NCBI GenBank assembly: GCA_022792335.1
Contig: JAAWAV010000021.1
Span: 27,275 to 91,274 of the forward strand
From: Lachnospiraceae bacterium
GTDB lineage: Bacteria > Bacillota > Clostridia > Lachnospirales > Lachnospiraceae
Reading direction: 5' to 3'
Length of the DNA stretch: 64,000 bases
How positions within the stretch are numbered: position 1 is the first letter of the stretch; each line of letters starts with the position of its first letter. Both the position numbers and the translations under genes were made by a program. The notes below the pieces were generated by a model. That model made no database searches, was not told where the DNA came from, and was given only the letters and a program-made list of their open reading frames with translations. Below, piece by piece: positions 62,111 through 64,000 of this stretch.

Positions 62111-62878
62111 ATGCGCGATATGAACATGTTTGATTTAACAGGAAAGAAAGCAATCGTTACAGGAGGATCCAGAGGACTTGGACGCGGAATGGCCGAAGGA
62201 CTTCTGGAAGCGGGAGCAGAAGTGGTTGTCTGGGGCCGTTCTGAGACAGTTCAAAAGACAGTCTGTGAGTTTAAGCGACAAGGTTTTCTCTGTCACGGCT
62301 TGAGCGCCGATATCGGAAACCCCTCTGCCAGAAAAGAAGCCTTTGAGAAAGCGCTTTCTATTCTAGATGGACTTGATATCCTAATCAATGCCGCCGGAAT
62401 TACTTTCCGCCATGAAAGTATGGATTATCCCCGTGAGAGCTGGGAAGAAATCCTGGAAGTAAATCTGACGGCTCCTTTTGAACTCTCTCAGATGGCGGCC
62501 AAAGAATTTGCATCCCGAAGCGGCGGAAAAATTATCAACGTGGCCTCTATGCTCTCCTTCTTCGGCGCCACAGTCGCTCCCGGATATGCCGCTTCCAAAG
62601 GAGGTATCGTCCAGATGAGCAAGTCTCTCTGCAACGAATGGGCTGCGCAGGGAATCAACGTCAACTGCATCGCCCCCGGTTTTATGATAACGGACATGAA
62701 CCAGGCGATCTTAGATCCGACGCTTCCCCGAAATCAGGAAATCAACGGCCGGATTCCTGCCGGACGCTGGGGAACTCCTGAGGATATGAAAGGGATCGCC
62801 GTCTTTTTGGCTTCCTCTGCTTCCGATTATCTCAATGGAACGGTCATCCCCATCGACGGAGGATATCTTGTAAGATAA
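62111..62878 (+). CDS. SDR family oxidoreductase (gluconate 5-dehydrogenase-like)
   Basis: The 255-residue protein opens MRDMNMFDLTGKKAIVTGGSRGLGRGMAEGL and has NAAGI, catalytic Ser in INVASMLSF and YAASKGG, with WAAQGINVNCIAPGFM. The start form 'MFDLTGKKAIVTGG' is typical of sugar-acid SDRs such as 2-deoxy-D-gluconate 3-dehydrogenase or gluconate 5-dehydrogenase. It is divergent from the liv operon and shares its control region. GAGAGGAG precedes the chosen ATG. Confidence 0.92.
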   Translation: MRDMNMFDLTGKKAIVTGGSRGLGRGMAEGLLEAGAEVVVWGRSETVQKTVCEFKRQGFLCHGLSADIGNPSARKEAFEKALSILDGLDILINAAGITFRHESMDYPRESWEEILEVNLTAPFELSQMAAKEFASRSGGKIINVASMLSFFGATVAPGYAASKGGIVQMSKSLCNEWAAQGINVNCIAPGFMITDMNQAILDPTLPRNQEINGRIPAGRWGTPEDMKGIAVFLASSASDYLNGTVIPIDGGYLVR

Positions 62879-62899
62879 ATAAAATCCTGAAAAATAATC

Positions 62900-62964
62900 G
62901 CCCGGCGCCCCCTTTGCTTTCATTCCAATCTGCTGATCGGATGAGCGCAAAAGGGGCGCCGGGC
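62900..62964. repeat. Long G+C-rich hairpin after the SDR gene
   Basis: GCCCGGCGCCCC (62900-62911) pairs perfectly with GGGGCGCCGGGC (62953-62964), extended by CTTTGC/GCAAAA. It precedes the T-tailed terminator at 62980. Confidence 0.7.
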
Positions 62965-62979
62965 GGTTATCCGTATCTG

Positions 62980-63020
62980 GCAGTTTTTTAACTGTCTCCA
63001 GTCAAAAAACTGCTTTTATT
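62980..63020. terminator. Bidirectional terminator between the SDR and HpaI genes
   Basis: GCAGTTTTTT (62980-62989) and AAAAAACTGC (63004-63013) followed by TTTTATTT on the plus strand. Serves the SDR gene and possibly the convergent aldolase gene ending at 63016. Confidence 0.75.
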
Positions 63021-63810
63021 TCGCTTTTCTGGAATCCTCAAAAGCCTTTCTCAGATTTCCAAGAGCCGTCTTGGAACCGTCGATCATGAACGCCGGCTCG
63101 CTGCCCACGGAAATCATGCTGACTCCCTTGTCTATCCACAGTTTCACGTTCTCATAATCGTAAGCGCCGATAGAAACGCCGATATGACGGCCTGCCGCCT
63201 TCACTTTTGCAAAGACTTCGTCTATTTTTTCCATCACTTCCGGATGTTTGAAATCCGGCAAATGGCCGAACGCACCGGAAAAATCACAGGGGCCCATAAT
63301 AAACATGTCTACATCTGTATTTTCCAGAAGAATATCAATGTTCTCATAGGCTGCCTTCGTCTCAATCTGAATCAGCTTCCAGATCCGGTCGTTGATCGTA
63401 TCTACGTATTCCTCTGTACTGTCAATCCCATATCGAACGGCTGCTCTGGGACTGAACCCCCGGATTCCCTTGGGCGGATAAGAACAGGCGCTTACAGCCA
63501 GTTCCACATCCTCTTTCGTAAAGATCATCGGGAAAATAATTCCGGTGGGCCCCATTTCCAAGATGGGCTTCACCTGCGCCGGATCCAGAATCGGCACCCG
63601 TACAAAGGTAGCCAAATCCGGTCCCACGGCTCTGGCCGCCAGCAGGATGTCACATACATCATGTTTCGTGATCTGGGTGTGCTCCATATCAATCCAGAAA
63701 TAGTCATAGCCACAGTGGCCGAGAATCTCTGCGTTGTGCATATCTGCATTGGTAATATGGGTGCCAAACAGCACCTCTCCATTTGCAATCTTCTGTTTCC
63801 ATCTGTCCAT
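63016..63810 (-). CDS. HpcH/HpaI aldolase family protein
   Basis: The 264-residue protein shows the HpaI class II aldolase barrel: LFGTHITNADMHNAEILGHCGYDYFWIDMEHTQ, FVRVPILDPAQVKPILEMGPTGIIFPMI, and IETKAAYENIDILL with the metal Glu, then MGPCDFSGAFG. These enzymes cleave 2-keto-3-deoxy acids (for example rhamnonate or glucarate derivatives) to pyruvate and an aldehyde. GGAGG lies 8 nt before the ATG, within the end of the upstream gene, 3 bp away. Confidence 0.93.
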   Translation of the reverse strand: MDRWKQKIANGEVLFGTHITNADMHNAEILGHCGYDYFWIDMEHTQITKHDVCDILLAARAVGPDLATFVRVPILDPAQVKPILEMGPTGIIFPMIFTKEDVELAVSACSYPPKGIRGFSPRAAVRYGIDSTEEYVDTINDRIWKLIQIETKAAYENIDILLENTDVDMFIMGPCDFSGAFGHLPDFKHPEVMEKIDEVFAKVKAAGRHIGVSIGAYDYENVKLWIDKGVSMISVGSEPAFMIDGSKTALGNLRKAFEDSRKAK

Positions 63811-63813
63811 GTC

Positions 63814-64000
63814 TTAGTCCTCCGTCTGTACGCTCTTTGGTTCCTCCGGGTTGTTGGGGCCGAAATGCTTCAGAATCACAATGGGTTCATACTTGCTGTG
63901 ATTCTCAATGACAATCCCCTCTTTCGCCGCCTTCTCCGATACGAAATACTCGTCGCCGCTCTGCTGTCCAAACCGGAGCATCGTCGCCGTCTCCGCCTCA
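63814..64000 (-). CDS. C-terminal fragment of an unidentified protein, upstream of the aldolase gene
   Basis: Sixty-two codons run from the right edge to the stop at 63814-63816, ending FGPNNPEEPKSVQTED. The readable part (ATMLRFGQQSGDEYFVSEKAAKEGIVIENHSKYEPIVILKHFG) does not identify a family for me. The 3-bp gap to the HpaI-type aldolase gene shows they share a transcript, so it is probably another enzyme or accessory protein of the acid-catabolism cluster. Confidence 0.7.
   Translation of the reverse strand, partial: EAETATMLRFGQQSGDEYFVSEKAAKEGIVIENHSKYEPIVILKHFGPNNPEEPKSVQTED

Noticed and set aside
1..64000. tRNA or rRNA genes.
   Set aside because: I saw no cloverleaf-like sequence with CCA-proximal and T-loop motifs, and no rRNA signatures, though short tRNAs can be missed by eye.

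Overview
The window looks like a chromosomal segment of a spore-forming clostridium, most likely Lachnospiraceae. Sporulation genes (a SpoIIQ-like LytM protein, spoIID, spoIIID) sit beside mreB. AGGAGG-type ribosome sites are frequent, base composition is moderate, and family-typical genes such as DUF1385, QueT with a preQ1 riboswitch, a CmpB-type permease and long-form Prs are present. Nearly all genes are on the minus strand.

Layout. 1-3632: start of a TetM/EF-G-like GTPase, a composite inverted-repeat element, a lipobox-less membrane-anchored protein, a DJ-1 protein, a CYTH phosphatase and a coiled-coil protein. 4046-12960: a complete type I-C CRISPR-Cas locus, read on the minus strand as cas3-cas5c-cas8c-cas7-cas4-cas1-cas2-leader-array (20 repeats, 19 spacers). 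13016-13276: a divergent control region with a short crRNA-like RNA gene on the plus strand. 13331-23003: sporulation, competence, recombination and cell-shape genes with two candidate small RNAs. 23331-31422: metabolic and transport genes, including a cytidylyltransferase-oxidoreductase fusion. 31436-39852: zinc-ribbon protein, two-gene restriction-modification system lacking a motor subunit, prfA, prmC, DUF1385, rpmE, rho. 40070-51882: ade, prs, a dnaI/dnaD pair next to a DnaA-box cluster, murC, queT, methyltransferase, PHP phosphatase and TrxR-like enzyme. 52119-54145: an A+T-rich MarR/MATE island with duplicated operators and a possible recombinase remnant. 54269-64000: PPC and GtrA proteins, then a Liv-type ABC importer with dehydrogenases and an HpaI-type aldolase, probably a catabolic cluster for an acidic substrate.

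Most notable result. Upstream of cas3, on the opposite strand, a predicted transcript starts with a pseudo-repeat. This keeps GTC, a different stem-loop, and then the exact 12-nt 3' end of the CRISPR repeat (GTGGATTGAAAT). The 'spacer' that follows matches the cas3 promoter over positions 1-13 except at 6 and 12, directly after a TTC PAM that lies inside the -35 hexamer. Positions 6 and 12 are the ones flipped out in Cascade R-loops. The RNA ends at its own intrinsic terminator. This is what a CreR-type guide that makes Cascade repress its own cas operon would look like, here in a type I-C system.

Other points worth following: a dispersed inverted-repeat family (four copies, one forming the cas3 5' leader), a CRISPR repeat near the leader with a broken stem, loss of catalytic residues in both the SpoIIQ-like and SpoIID proteins, and two structured intergenic RNA candidates.
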